The notes under the pieces are model-generated. The model did not search any database, had not been told where the DNA came from, and saw only the letters and a program-made list of their open reading frames with translations. Shown piece after piece: positions 45,833-54,653 of a DNA stretch of 64,000 nucleotides. The translations under genes were made by a program, and so were the position numbers. Origin of the DNA: Acidobacteriota bacterium (GTDB lineage Bacteria; Acidobacteriota; Terriglobia; Terriglobales; Acidobacteriaceae); contig JABCZH010000019.1 of the NCBI GenBank assembly GCA_013289795.1, positions 1 through 64,000 on the forward strand, given 5' to 3'. The first letter of the stretch is position 1; the number at the start of each line of letters is the position of its first letter.

Positions 45833-46984
45833 CTATTGCACCGGAGCGTAATAGCCACGGCGGCTGCGCACGTGCAGACCTTTCTGCCTGGTGGAGATTT
45901 CGATGGTGCGAAAGCGGCCGTCGGTCCTGAAGTCAGCGGGTTTGTAGGAGATGGCGTATTGGCTGCGCAGTTCCTCTTGAATGGAGGCAAAGGCGTTGGC
46001 CACTTCGGTGAGTTGAAAGGGAACGTAGGAGCGGCCGCCGGTGGCCTCGGCAATGCGTTCCAGTATCTTGTCACCGTGCCTCCCGCCGCTTCCCATGAGA
46101 TTGGTGCTGATGGTATAAACCACGACTTCGGCGCGCTCCGCCATTTCGATGGCTTCCTCGCGAGTTACGTGGCTCTGGTTGTCATCGCCATCGCTCAGCA
46201 GGATGATGGCGCGGCGGACGGCGCCATTGGGAGAACTCTTCAACAGTTTGTCACGGCAGGCAAAGTACAGGGCGTCAAACATGGCGGTGCCACCGCCGGG
46301 GCGTAGCGCGCGCACTCCCACAGAGAGCGCTTCAGTGCTGTCAGTGAAGTCCTGGGTGACTTCGGGTGTGACGTCGAAGCCGATTACGAAAGCCCGGTCA
46401 TATCTCGGACGCACGGTCTGGTTTAGGAACTCTATGGCAGCGTCCTGCTCGAACTTGAAACGGTCGCGGATGGAATTGCTGGCATCGATCAGCAGGCCGG
46501 CTTCGAGGGGCAGATCGGTTTCCGCCCGAAAGCTGCGGATCTCGAGCACGGGCTTGCTGTCGTCGATGATCTTGAAGTCCGTCTTCTTAAGGTCTCGCAC
46601 ATAACGGCCGTGCTTGTCGGTCACCGTGAAAACCACGTTGACTTCGTTGACTCGCTTGACGATGGTGGCGACGCTGTTATCCTCGGCCGTGGATGCAGGA
46701 GGCTGAGTTCCTGGTTGCTGCGGCCCGAGGCCCGACTGGGGTGCGCCGGCGGCGGGAGTTGTGGTTTGCGGTTTGGAGCCGGCAGCGGCTGGCGGAGTTT
46801 CAGGCGTCGCTTGTTGCTGATCGCCTGCGGCCTGCGGCTGAGATGGCGCCGCCTTGGTTTGAGTTTTCTGCTGCGAAGCCGACGGTGCGGAAGGCAGTTC
46901 AGCCGGGGCCGTTTCTTGGGTGTGGGCCGCGGTCGCGAGCAGGAACGAAGCGCCCATTAAGAACAGGATCACGCGGACTTTCAT
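45833..46984 (-). CDS. Secreted VWFA protein with intact metal site
   Basis: 383 residues: signal peptide (VRVILFLMGASFLLATAAHT), a low-complexity linker of Ala, Pro, Gln and Thr (about 22-105), the strand region VNEVNVVFTVTDKHGRYV with FKIIDDSKPVLEI, and a VWA domain with a complete site (LIDASNSIRDR, then LSDGDDNQSH). The end ELRSQYAISYKPAD and RSRRGYYAPVQ matches its neighbours. It shares an operon with the DUF3052 gene. Three copies in 4 kb with one degenerate suggest duplication and divergence. Confidence 0.88.
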   Translation of the reverse strand: MKVRVILFLMGASFLLATAAHTQETAPAELPSAPSASQQKTQTKAAPSQPQAAGDQQQATPETPPAAAGSKPQTTTPAAGAPQSGLGPQQPGTQPPASTAEDNSVATIVKRVNEVNVVFTVTDKHGRYVRDLKKTDFKIIDDSKPVLEIRSFRAETDLPLEAGLLIDASNSIRDRFKFEQDAAIEFLNQTVRPRYDRAFVIGFDVTPEVTQDFTDSTEALSVGVRALRPGGGTAMFDALYFACRDKLLKSSPNGAVRRAIILLSDGDDNQSHVTREEAIEMAERAEVVVYTISTNLMGSGGRHGDKILERIAEATGGRSYVPFQLTEVANAFASIQEELRSQYAISYKPADFRTDGRFRTIEISTRQKGLHVRSRRGYYAPVQ

Positions 46985-47025
46985 GAGAGTTCATATTATA
47001 GCGGCAAGCCCGCGGAGGGAACTGT

Positions 47026-48648
47026 CTATGGCGAGTTGCGATGTCTTCGCTTCCAGTCGCGCAAAACCTGGTGCGCCGCATTGTGGCCGGGGGCGCCAGT
47101 CACTCCTCCGCCGGGATGGGCGCCCGCGCCACACAGATAAAGACCGGGGATGGGCGTGCGGTACTGCGACCATCCCGGCACCGGACGCATGAAGAAGAGT
47201 TGTTCCAGCCGCAGGTCCCCGTGGAAGATGTTGCCTTCCGTTAAACCGTAAGTGCGCTCGAGATCAAGCGGCGTCAAGACCTGGCGCGCGAGGATCGCGG
47301 CTGGGACATTCGGGGCATATTCGGCAATTTTCTTTACCACGCGATCGCCGAGGAGTTCGCGTTTCTCGTCCCAGGTGCCTTCCCGCAGACGATACGGAAC
47401 GTACTGCACGAAGCAAGTCAGGATGTGTTTGCACTTGGGCGCGAGCGAGTCGTCGGCGTTCGAGGAGACAACGCAGTCCACCCAAAGTTCTTCCGGGATG
47501 TCCCCGAACTTTGCGATGTCATAGCAACGCTCGGCGAAAGCAAGAGACGGGACGAGCGTAAAGAAAGTTCTTTCCAGCGCTGTGGCGCCGGCGGGAGTTC
47601 CGGTGAAGCGTGGTTCCTCGGCCAGCACGAAATTTACTTTGGCGCAGGGACCGTCCATTTTGATAGCGCGGACGGATTGCAAAAAGTCTTCCGGCAACTC
47701 GCTGGACACGACCATTCCCAAGAACGTGCGCTTGGGATCGGCGTTCGAGAGCACGATGCGTGAGCGAATTTCGGTGCCGTCTTCCAAAATAACTCCGCGA
47801 GTGCGGCCGTCGCGCACGTCAATCTGGGCGACCGGCGCAGAAGTACGAATCTCGACTCCGAGCTTTCGACCCGAAGCCGCCAGCGCCTGGGTGATGGAAC
47901 CCATGCCGCCGATGACGTGTCCGTAGAAACCCTGTAGTTCGTGCTCGCCGCCGCTCAGCAGATGAAAGAGCAGGCCGATGGCGGTCCCGGGCTGATAAGG
48001 CCCACCATGCTTGCCATAGACATTATTGGCGAGAAACATGGTCTTCATCTTTTCCGATTCGTAGTGGTTGTCAAGAAACTCGCCCAGGCTGCCAGTGAGG
48101 AATGAAACCAACTGCGAGATTTCACTGTTGGAGATTCCGCGGAACCGCTTGCCCGCGCGGAAAAGATCCATCCATCCGCCCAGGCTGGTGGTGTCGATTT
48201 CCGGAGGAGGTTCGAGGAAAAACGGTTGCAGATAACGGGCGAGCTTTTTGAGTTGATCGTCCACGCGGACGAAGGTCTCGGCGTCTTTGGCTGAGAGCTT
48301 GCGGAACTCCGCCTTGGCGCGCTCGCGATCCACCCACCAAGGGACGACCTGGCCGTCAGGAAATGGGACCTGGATCGCGGGGTCGCAGGGAACCATGCGC
48401 AAGCCGTAGTCGGCCAGCTTCAGATCCTGGATTACCTCAGGCCGCAGCATGCTGGCGATGTAAGACGTGGTTGAGACGCGACATCCCGGCGCAATTTCTT
48501 CGGTCACGCAGCAGCCGCCAACAATTTCGCGACGCTCGAGCACCAGCGTCGAGAGTCCGGCGCGCGCCAGGTAAGCGGCCGCGGTCAGCCCATTGTGGCC
48601 GGCACCGACTACGATGGCATCGTACGGTTTTGGGGAATCGGCAGGCAT
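47026..48648 (-). CDS. FAD-dependent oxidoreductase, phytoene desaturase / PYROXD2-like
   Basis: Flavoprotein of 540 residues. It has an N-terminal dinucleotide fold (YDAIVVGAGHNGLTAAAYLA, LERREIVGGC), a central substrate domain and a C-terminal FAD-binding end (LYLCGAGAHPGGGVTGAPG). It resembles carotenoid desaturases of the CrtI type and the animal PYROXD2 protein more than amine oxidases; no carotenoid genes are nearby, so the substrate is open. It is divergent from a TetR gene, and a palindrome overlaps its own leader at 48651-48667, which suggests repression by that TetR. No strong ribosome site is visible. Confidence 0.85.
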   Translation of the reverse strand: MPADSPKPYDAIVVGAGHNGLTAAAYLARAGLSTLVLERREIVGGCCVTEEIAPGCRVSTTSYIASMLRPEVIQDLKLADYGLRMVPCDPAIQVPFPDGQVVPWWVDRERAKAEFRKLSAKDAETFVRVDDQLKKLARYLQPFFLEPPPEIDTTSLGGWMDLFRAGKRFRGISNSEISQLVSFLTGSLGEFLDNHYESEKMKTMFLANNVYGKHGGPYQPGTAIGLLFHLLSGGEHELQGFYGHVIGGMGSITQALAASGRKLGVEIRTSAPVAQIDVRDGRTRGVILEDGTEIRSRIVLSNADPKRTFLGMVVSSELPEDFLQSVRAIKMDGPCAKVNFVLAEEPRFTGTPAGATALERTFFTLVPSLAFAERCYDIAKFGDIPEELWVDCVVSSNADDSLAPKCKHILTCFVQYVPYRLREGTWDEKRELLGDRVVKKIAEYAPNVPAAILARQVLTPLDLERTYGLTEGNIFHGDLRLEQLFFMRPVPGWSQYRTPIPGLYLCGAGAHPGGGVTGAPGHNAAHQVLRDWKRRHRNSP

Positions 48649-48650
48649 GC

Positions 48651-48667
48651 TCTGACCAGCAGTCAGA
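48651..48667. promoter_or_regulatory. Palindrome at the oxidoreductase start, likely TetR operator
   Basis: TCTGAC-N5-GTCAGA, a perfect 6+6 palindrome with a five-base centre, placed 2 bases upstream of the oxidoreductase ATG. It contains the core TGAC-N5-GTCA that recurs at 48753-48765 near the tetR start. A bound repressor here would cover the ribosome site of the oxidoreductase gene. Confidence 0.6.
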
Positions 48668-48719
48668 AACCATCTGGACTGTGGTAGGTTACATTACTGC
48701 GAAGTCCTAAGAAACAGAA

Positions 48720-48748
48720 TTGAAATCACGCAGCTTTTCCAGTAGAGT
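48720..48748 (+). promoter_or_regulatory. Likely promoter of the tetR-Rieske operon
   Basis: TTGAAA (48720-48725) and TAGAGT (48743-48748) are separated by 17 bases, the ideal housekeeping spacing. Transcription would begin near 48755, inside the second TGAC-N5-GTCA palindrome, so binding there would block initiation. Confidence 0.55.
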
Positions 48749-48752
48749 TCCA

Positions 48753-48765
48753 TGACTTGAGGTCA
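48753..48765. promoter_or_regulatory. Second TGAC-N5-GTCA palindrome, likely TetR operator
   Basis: TGAC TTGAG GTCA, 4 bases before the tetR ATG and overlapping its GAGGT ribosome site. It has the same half-sites and spacing as the palindrome at 48651-48667; the centres are 100 bases apart. This fits autoregulation of tetR. Confidence 0.6.
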
Positions 48766-48769
48766 AACT

Positions 48770-49450
48770 ATGAGCGCCAGTAGCGGTGTTGTTTCTTCCC
48801 CCCGTTATCATCATCTGACTGCCCGGCCGCGTTCGGAGGGCAAGAGAGCCCGCATTGTTGACGCCGCCATGCGCCATTTCGCGGAGCAGGGGTATGACGC
48901 CGCGCGCGTCGGCGACCTGGCTGCAGCGTTGGGTATAGCCAAGGGCTCCATTTTTCAGCATTTCGGCAGCAAGGACGGCCTGTTCCTGGAAGTCTACAAG
49001 AAGGCGGCGCGTTCCTTTCCGCGCTATCTGGATGCGCCAGCGGAGGTCTGCGATCGCGGATTCTTCGAAGTGCTTCGCTACTGGCTGGCTCGTACCGAGC
49101 ATCTGGTGCATGAAGATTGGATTCCTTATCGGGTCTCGCTGTTGGGGAACTACGGTACCAGTCTCGCCTTGAAACGCGAAATCAATCGCTTCATGCTGGC
49201 TGAGGACCCGTACGGCACGGTGGCCTTCGTCCGTTTCGGCTCGCAACGGGGAGAAGTGCGGAGCGATCTCGATCAGGAGATGGTGGTTTCGATCCTCGAC
49301 TGGACCATTGAGCGTTTTCAGGATGCGTTGTTGACCGAAGAACTCGATCCCGGACTCTTTCGCCGTCAGGGCGGCCCGGCCGAGAAAAAGGAAGCGCGCA
49401 TCACCCAGTTTCTCGATGTGCTCAAAGGGGCGATCGGCGTGGGCCGCTAA
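48770..49450 (+). CDS. TetR-family transcription repressor
   Basis: DNA-binding repressor of 226 residues. The N-terminal helix-turn-helix (about 25-75) reads RIVDAAMRHFAEQGYDAARV and DLAAALGIAKGSIFQHFGSK, a standard TetR pattern; the C-terminal ligand and dimer domain is helical and not assignable to a ligand. The ATG follows GAGGT with seven bases between. It is divergent from the FAD oxidoreductase and 14 bases upstream of the Rieske oxygenase, so it probably controls both through the two palindromes. Confidence 0.92.
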   Translation: MSASSGVVSSPRYHHLTARPRSEGKRARIVDAAMRHFAEQGYDAARVGDLAAALGIAKGSIFQHFGSKDGLFLEVYKKAARSFPRYLDAPAEVCDRGFFEVLRYWLARTEHLVHEDWIPYRVSLLGNYGTSLALKREINRFMLAEDPYGTVAFVRFGSQRGEVRSDLDQEMVVSILDWTIERFQDALLTEELDPGLFRRQGGPAEKKEARITQFLDVLKGAIGVGR

Positions 49451-49464
49451 AATAAACCACCGGC

Positions 49465-50589
49465 ATGGCCTCCGTGAAGGACATCCTCGCGATCTACAAC
49501 GACCAGGCTCCGCTTGCCGAAGCCTCGACCATCCCTGCGCCCTGGTACGTGGACCCGCGCATCGCAGAACTGGAAGCGAAGACGGTGTTCAGCAATACCT
49601 GGCAACTGGTAGGCCGGGTGGAGCAAGTGGAGAAGCCGGGCCAGTTCATCACCACCACGATCGCCGGAGAGCCGATTGTCGTGGTGCGAGGCAATGAACA
49701 CATATTGCGCGCGATGTACAACGTTTGCCGCCATCATGCGGCGGCGGTGGTCACCGAACCTTGCGGGCAGGCGTCGATTCTGCATTGTCCTTATCATGGC
49801 TGGAATTACGGGCTGGATGGTTCACTGAAAGGCATGCCGGAGTTCGACGGAGTGCAGGACTTCGAGCGTCAGGAAAATGGGTTGCTGCCGGCCCGCGCCG
49901 AAGCCTGGGAGAAGTTCGTCTTTGTGAATCTTGATCTGAAGGCAGCGTCGCTGCGGGACTTTCTCGGTGGCCTGGTCAAACGCGTGGCCGGGCTGGGCGT
50001 GAGCAAACTGCACTACTTTGATACCCGCGTGTATGACATCGCCTGCAACTGGAAAGTTTTTGTGGATAACTACCTCGATGGTGGATACCACGTTCCCCAC
50101 CTGCACAAAGGCTTGAATTCCGTGCTGGACTACAAGGAGTACACCATCGAAAACGAAGACCGCTATTGTTTGCAGTCCAGTCCCATGGCGTCCTCCGACG
50201 AGGATAAGGCTACCGGCGCAACCCGCAAAGGCGACCGCGCGTGGTATTTCTGGCAGTACCCCAACCTGATGATCAATTGCTACGAAGGCTACATGGACAC
50301 CAACCTGGTGCTGCCGGTTGATGTGGACCACTGCCGCGTGATTTTCGATTTCTATTTCGCCGACGTGAGCGAGACCGCCCGCGAGTACAACCAGCAGAGC
50401 GTCGCCGTAGGTGCCCGCATTCAGGAAGAAGATCTGGGAATTTGCGAAGCTGTGCAGCGCGGGCTGAAGTCGCGGGCTTACGGCGCGGGCCGGCTCTCAG
50501 TGCGGCGGGAAGCCGGGGAGCATTTGTTCCATCGCCTGTTGGCCGCGGACTTGAAGGCGGGTGTGGCGGCGGCGGCAGCGGCGGATTGA
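49465..50589 (+). CDS. Rieske non-heme iron oxygenase, alpha subunit
   Basis: Oxygenase of 374 residues. The Rieske [2Fe-2S] site is NVCRHHAAAV and HCPYHGWNYG (C-x-H and C-x2-H), and the mononuclear iron site is DNYLDGGYHVPHLHKG (Asp and two His) after the bridging NWKVFVDN. It most resembles choline monooxygenase and other single-component ring-hydroxylating oxygenases, which act on small organic substrates with an external reductase; none is encoded nearby. The end is a short Ala-rich run (VAAAAAAD). It is 14 bases after tetR and probably in its operon. Confidence 0.9.
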   Translation: MASVKDILAIYNDQAPLAEASTIPAPWYVDPRIAELEAKTVFSNTWQLVGRVEQVEKPGQFITTTIAGEPIVVVRGNEHILRAMYNVCRHHAAAVVTEPCGQASILHCPYHGWNYGLDGSLKGMPEFDGVQDFERQENGLLPARAEAWEKFVFVNLDLKAASLRDFLGGLVKRVAGLGVSKLHYFDTRVYDIACNWKVFVDNYLDGGYHVPHLHKGLNSVLDYKEYTIENEDRYCLQSSPMASSDEDKATGATRKGDRAWYFWQYPNLMINCYEGYMDTNLVLPVDVDHCRVIFDFYFADVSETAREYNQQSVAVGARIQEEDLGICEAVQRGLKSRAYGAGRLSVRREAGEHLFHRLLAADLKAGVAAAAAAD

Positions 50590-50613
50590 GGTTCAGCGCT
50601 GTGGTAGAGATCC

Positions 50614-52659
50614 CTATTGGTGATCCCTCGGAACTGTCTCTTGCCAGGTTTTGGTCTTAACCATCTTCCCGTCTTTCAGCACCTCTCGCGTGTACTTGTA
50701 ATAGAAATTTGTGCGGTCGGTGGTCAACGACAAATGTCCCTGCCAGATCAACACTCGTCCCTGCAACTCGAAGACGGTTCTGGCTTCGCCTTGCACTGCA
50801 CAGGTTTCGGGATGGTTATCGTCTGCCGTGTAGGTCAGATTCTCGTAGTCGGTCTCCTTGCCCCAGGGATACCACTCTTCCGACTTACCGTTCCAATACG
50901 CTGTCGTCGTGCGCTCCTTTAGTTCGTGGGTCACCGACCACTTGCCGGGCAATATCGCACCCTTGCTACGCATGTCGCTTCGCTGGTCAGAAGGCTGGGG
51001 CGGTTGGAAGGATGGCACTGAAGCAGAATGCAGCGGCACGACGGGAAGCATCAATTGTGAGCCGTGATCGCCGCCAAGTTCGAGCGATGTGGTCATCGAA
51101 TAGGGGGTTGGCAGAATCATCGGCCACAGCGCATTCGAAATGGCTACGCGGATGCGATGGCCTTTGGGAAATACCCACGAGGCGAGATGCATGGAAATAT
51201 CGAGTGCGTAGGTTTTGCCGGGTTCGAGATCGCGGGGCTCGGTCATCGAATCGCGCTGCGCTCCGCTGATGCCAGCACCAGTGATCTGCGTGACGCTGCC
51301 ATCGGGAGCCACGTCTGATAGACGCGCGAACCAATTCGCCAAAGGTGCTGAGGCCGAGGCCTGCAATAACGCGTGCGGACGGCCGAGGATGGCCAAATCT
51401 TCGTCCAGCGGCGCGGAGTCATACACCAGGCTGAAAGCGTCCATAGGACGCACATCGGGGAGCAACTCGCCCCACCAGAAGCCGGCCTCGACGCCGACCG
51501 AGGGAACATAGGCGAGCCGATGGGTCGTGGCTTCAGCCGGCGAATTTGCCAAAGCGTGATTGCCTTGCAGAAATAATACTGTGTTCTTCGTGTCGTGAGG
51601 CGGCCAGGTGTCCTCGCGGCGCCACTCTCCAGGGATGGTCTCGAGATTCATGTCGGGCGGGTACCAATGCCGCATGTACACAACCAGTTTTGGATCCTGC
51701 AGCACGCCAGTGTCGCGGCCCTTGAGCCAGTAGTCCCACCAGCGCACGGCTTCAGCGCGCCATTCGAATTGCGGACCGAAATCGCCATCGGACGGATAGC
51801 TGTGGTTCCACGGACCGACGATGGCCTTGATTGGGGCCTTGGTCTGCTCCAGCATGGCGGGGATGCTGTCGCGATAGCCATCCATCATTCCACCAATCAG
51901 GAAACTGGGAATCTTGATCTCACTGAGTGGCCGCACCGGGCTGCGCCAGAAAAGGCCGTCACGTTGATGCTTGAGGTAAAGCAGTGACCAGGGCGGCGCA
52001 CCAAAACGCGGGCCAAGGATTTTATCGTCGAGCGTGTAGTCCGGAGCACCAGTCATGCCGGGAGCCATGTCCATGTTCAATTCGAATTCGTCGATGTGCA
52101 CCATGCCATCGATGAAGTGAATGTCGTCATGAAAGAGTTCGTCGGTGGCAGCCGCCGCGAGGATCGCCTTCAGTTCCGGCGGATGCAGCATGGCCATTTG
52201 CAGCGAATTGAACCCGCTCCACGAAATGCCCATCATGCCCACGCTTCCATTTGACCAGGACTGATGAGCCAACCAGGCGATGATTTGCAATCCGTCGGTC
52301 TGCTCCTGCTCGGAATATTCACGGTCGGTGGGAACGCCTTCGCTGGTGCCGAAACCGCGGATGTCCACTCGGGCACAGACGTAGCCTCGACGAGTGAAGT
52401 AGGAATACAGGCTATAGTCGCCCGCAGCCATGGCATCGTCTTTGCGGTAAGGGTGGTATTCGAGGATTGCCGGAAACTTCTCTCCCGGTTTGGCGCCGTC
52501 GGGAATGTACAAGGTCACGGCGAGGCGGACACCGTCTCTCATCGTGATCCATTGGTTCTCCATTCGAACGCCGTAGGTGGGCGGAGAAGGAGGATCGAGG
52601 GCTGATGAGCTCACCGCGGCGGCGAACAGAAGTGAAGCGATTGCGATGTCCCGGATCAT
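50614..52659 (-). CDS. CocE/NonD-family serine hydrolase, secreted
   Basis: Secreted alpha/beta-hydrolase of 681 residues related to cocaine esterase and X-Pro dipeptidyl peptidase. A signal peptide (IASLLFAAAVSSSALD) leads into the core: ITMRDGVRLAVTLYIPDGA, DIRGFGTSEG, the nucleophile in GMMGISWSGF, and VGPWNHSYP carrying the catalytic His. A C-terminal jelly-roll-like region (about 450-681) follows, as in the family. It acts on peptides, beta-lactam-type amides or esters; the substrate is open. The start overlaps the M24 stop (ATGA), so both are translated together. Confidence 0.9.
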   Translation of the reverse strand: MIRDIAIASLLFAAAVSSSALDPPSPPTYGVRMENQWITMRDGVRLAVTLYIPDGAKPGEKFPAILEYHPYRKDDAMAAGDYSLYSYFTRRGYVCARVDIRGFGTSEGVPTDREYSEQEQTDGLQIIAWLAHQSWSNGSVGMMGISWSGFNSLQMAMLHPPELKAILAAAATDELFHDDIHFIDGMVHIDEFELNMDMAPGMTGAPDYTLDDKILGPRFGAPPWSLLYLKHQRDGLFWRSPVRPLSEIKIPSFLIGGMMDGYRDSIPAMLEQTKAPIKAIVGPWNHSYPSDGDFGPQFEWRAEAVRWWDYWLKGRDTGVLQDPKLVVYMRHWYPPDMNLETIPGEWRREDTWPPHDTKNTVLFLQGNHALANSPAEATTHRLAYVPSVGVEAGFWWGELLPDVRPMDAFSLVYDSAPLDEDLAILGRPHALLQASASAPLANWFARLSDVAPDGSVTQITGAGISGAQRDSMTEPRDLEPGKTYALDISMHLASWVFPKGHRIRVAISNALWPMILPTPYSMTTSLELGGDHGSQLMLPVVPLHSASVPSFQPPQPSDQRSDMRSKGAILPGKWSVTHELKERTTTAYWNGKSEEWYPWGKETDYENLTYTADDNHPETCAVQGEARTVFELQGRVLIWQGHLSLTTDRTNFYYKYTREVLKDGKMVKTKTWQETVPRDHQ

Positions 52660-53942
52660 GAGGCTCCAAACGGGTCTTCGATTGATGGACTCTGTGGCGT
52701 GAACAACTCCGCGCCCGATTCGGTGATGTGCATGTCATCTTCCAGGCGGATGCCGAACTCGCCGGGAATGTAGATCCCCGGCTCATCGCTGAACGTCATG
52801 TTCGGTGCGAGCAAGGTAGTGTTGCCGCGCACCAGATAAGGCCATTCGTGGCCGTCGATGCCCATTCCGTGGCCTACGCGATGCCGGAAGAATTTGTAGT
52901 CGGGCCCGTAGCCGGCATCGGTAATCACTTTGCGCGCGGCCGCGTCGACGGTCTGGCATTCAACGCCCGGCCGGGCCGTCTTAAGTGCTGCAGTCTGCGC
53001 GCGATGGACGATGTCGAACACTGTCTTCATTTTGTCGGTAGCTTTGCCGAGGACGAATGTTCGCGTGATGTCGGAGACGTAGCCTTCGACGGTGCAGCCG
53101 TCATCCAGAAGAATGAGGGAGCCTTCATGAATGACTTGCGGGGTCACCGAGCCGTGAGGGACGGCAGTGAATTCGTCGATCTGCACGCTTGCTTCGCCAG
53201 GAAAGCCGATGCGGTCATACGCGGTTCCAATCAATCCTTCGAGTTCGTTCCTAGTCATGCCCGGTTTCAATGCGCGATACGCCGCCTCATAGACGGTGAG
53301 CGTGACCTTGGACGCCAGGCGCATCAAAACGATTTCATGATCGCTCTTTACTCTGCGGCAACCGGCTGTGACCGGAGTCGCACTGGTCAGCTTCACTTGC
53401 GGCGCAGCTTTGGCGATTCCGTCTTCAAAAACAAATCGAACGGTCTCGTCGAGGCCGATGGTTCCGGTGGCAATGCCACGGTCTTTGAATCCCTGGGCCA
53501 CCCGCTGATACGGATCTTCATCTTCCTGCCAGACGCGCAGATCGGCATGCTCGCTCTCGGGCGCTTTCGCCATTTGCTCGCGGGCTCTGGCTTCTTCGAA
53601 CGCCGGGCATACGTAAAAAGCGGCACCCTTTGCAGGCAGGACCATGGCGAAGAAGCGCTCGCCGCCCCACCAGCGAATGCCACTGAAGTATTCGAGAGAA
53701 GTCCCCTCCATCAGTAGGATGGCATCTAGGCGATTAGCCGCCATCAGGCGGCGTGCGTTCTCCTGACGTCCCAGGCGTTCTTCTTTGGTTATCGGAATCG
53801 CCCGATCTTTCCAGGACTTCAAGGCGGCGATTGAAGGCGGTAAAGGTGAGCAAGCATTATCGGCGGCTCGTGCCAACGGACCTGCGCTCAGAGCGACACT
53901 GGCGACTGCGCCCGCCTGAACAAAACGGCGTCTAGAAATCAT
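52656..53942 (-). CDS. M24-family Xaa-Pro peptidase, Tat-exported
   Basis: Metallopeptidase of 428 residues with a twin-arginine signal (SRRRFVQAGAVASVALSAGP). The C-terminal pita-bread domain has all five metal ligands in order: DDGCTVEGYVSDITRTF (two Asp), VGHGMGIDGHEWPY (His), SDEPGIYIPGEFGIRLEDD (two Glu). It fits aminopeptidase P or prolidase. The neighbouring CocE-type gene is coupled by an ATGA overlap. Together they suggest periplasmic breakdown of proline-containing peptides, though this is inference from family and context. Confidence 0.92.
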   Translation of the reverse strand: MISRRRFVQAGAVASVALSAGPLARAADNACSPLPPSIAALKSWKDRAIPITKEERLGRQENARRLMAANRLDAILLMEGTSLEYFSGIRWWGGERFFAMVLPAKGAAFYVCPAFEEARAREQMAKAPESEHADLRVWQEDEDPYQRVAQGFKDRGIATGTIGLDETVRFVFEDGIAKAAPQVKLTSATPVTAGCRRVKSDHEIVLMRLASKVTLTVYEAAYRALKPGMTRNELEGLIGTAYDRIGFPGEASVQIDEFTAVPHGSVTPQVIHEGSLILLDDGCTVEGYVSDITRTFVLGKATDKMKTVFDIVHRAQTAALKTARPGVECQTVDAAARKVITDAGYGPDYKFFRHRVGHGMGIDGHEWPYLVRGNTTLLAPNMTFSDEPGIYIPGEFGIRLEDDMHITESGAELFTPQSPSIEDPFGAS

Positions 53943-54006
53943 TTGCTCTCCCAGCAGTGCACTGCCCGGACATTATAGTGTTTGGCTCAAAGGGTAAGAT
54001 ATCTTC

Positions 54007-54186
54007 GTGGAATCCGGCTTCCAATGCGCAGGCTGCGGGGAGTGGAACACAACTACGGTGGATGATTCCGCCGGTCAAGCGCAGTCTTACGTGGAGGACT
54101 GCCAGGTATGTTGTAAACCCAATTTGCTCAACGTTGAGTATGATCTCGCGCAGCAGGAATTTGTGATTGCCGCCGAATTGGAATAG
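54007..54186 (+). CDS. CPXCG-type small zinc-binding protein
   Basis: A 59-residue protein, too short for common gene-finding cutoffs. It reads FQCAGCGEWNTTTVDDSAG at the front and YVEDCQVCCKPNLLN in the middle, then a strand-like end (EFVIAAELE). The CxxC and CxxC pairs at this spacing, with VEDCxVC and an acidic end, fit the CPXCG motif-containing Cys-rich family, which probably binds zinc; the role is unknown. The start must be the GTG at 54007, since a stop lies in frame at 53995-53997 and no other start codon intervenes. AAAGGG lies about 12 bases before it. YbjQ follows 42 bases later on the same strand. Confidence 0.8.
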   Translation: MESGFQCAGCGEWNTTTVDDSAGQAQSYVEDCQVCCKPNLLNVEYDLAQQEFVIAAELE

Positions 54187-54228
54187 CGTATTGCGAAAGA
54201 AAACGCAGCTAACTTTGGAGGAGTAACC

Positions 54229-54594
54229 ATGAGCACCAATTATGTTGGCCCAGGTCGCATGGTCGCGCACAACATGGTCACGACGCAGTTCGAACTGGAT
54301 GGCTTCCGCGTGACCCGTACTTTGGGAGTGGTGCGCGGAATCGTGGTGCGCTCACGCTCGATCTTCGGGACAATCGGCGCCGGTTTGCAGACCATCCTCG
54401 GCGGCAATATCACGCTCTTGACCAATCTTTGCGAGAAGACTCGCGCCGAGGCCTTCGACCTGATGCTGCAACACGCCGCCGAACTGGGCGGCAATGCCGT
54501 TGTCGGTGCCCGCTACGATGCGACCGAAGTCATGCAAGGCGTGACCGAGGTGCTGGCTTATGGGACTGCGGTGTTCGTAGAGCCGTCGAGATAG
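54229..54594 (+). CDS. YbjQ family (UPF0145) protein
   Basis: A 121-residue cytoplasmic protein of the YbjQ/DUF74 family, thought to form a pentameric heavy-metal-binding or channel-like ring. Seen: [20 protein letters not shown], the central helix [35 protein letters not shown] and a C-terminal strand [14 protein letters not shown]. The function is not established. GGAGGAG before the ATG gives a strong ribosome site. The preceding small CPXCG gene may be in the same operon. Confidence 0.93.
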   Translation: MSTNYVGPGRMVAHNMVTTQFELDGFRVTRTLGVVRGIVVRSRSIFGTIGAGLQTILGGNITLLTNLCEKTRAEAFDLMLQHAAELGGNAVVGARYDATEVMQGVTEVLAYGTAVFVEPSR

Positions 54595-54653
54595 GCTTTT
54601 CGGCTCGCGAGTTGCCGTGAGGTCCGCCGGGCAAGCCTGCTTAAGATATAGTC

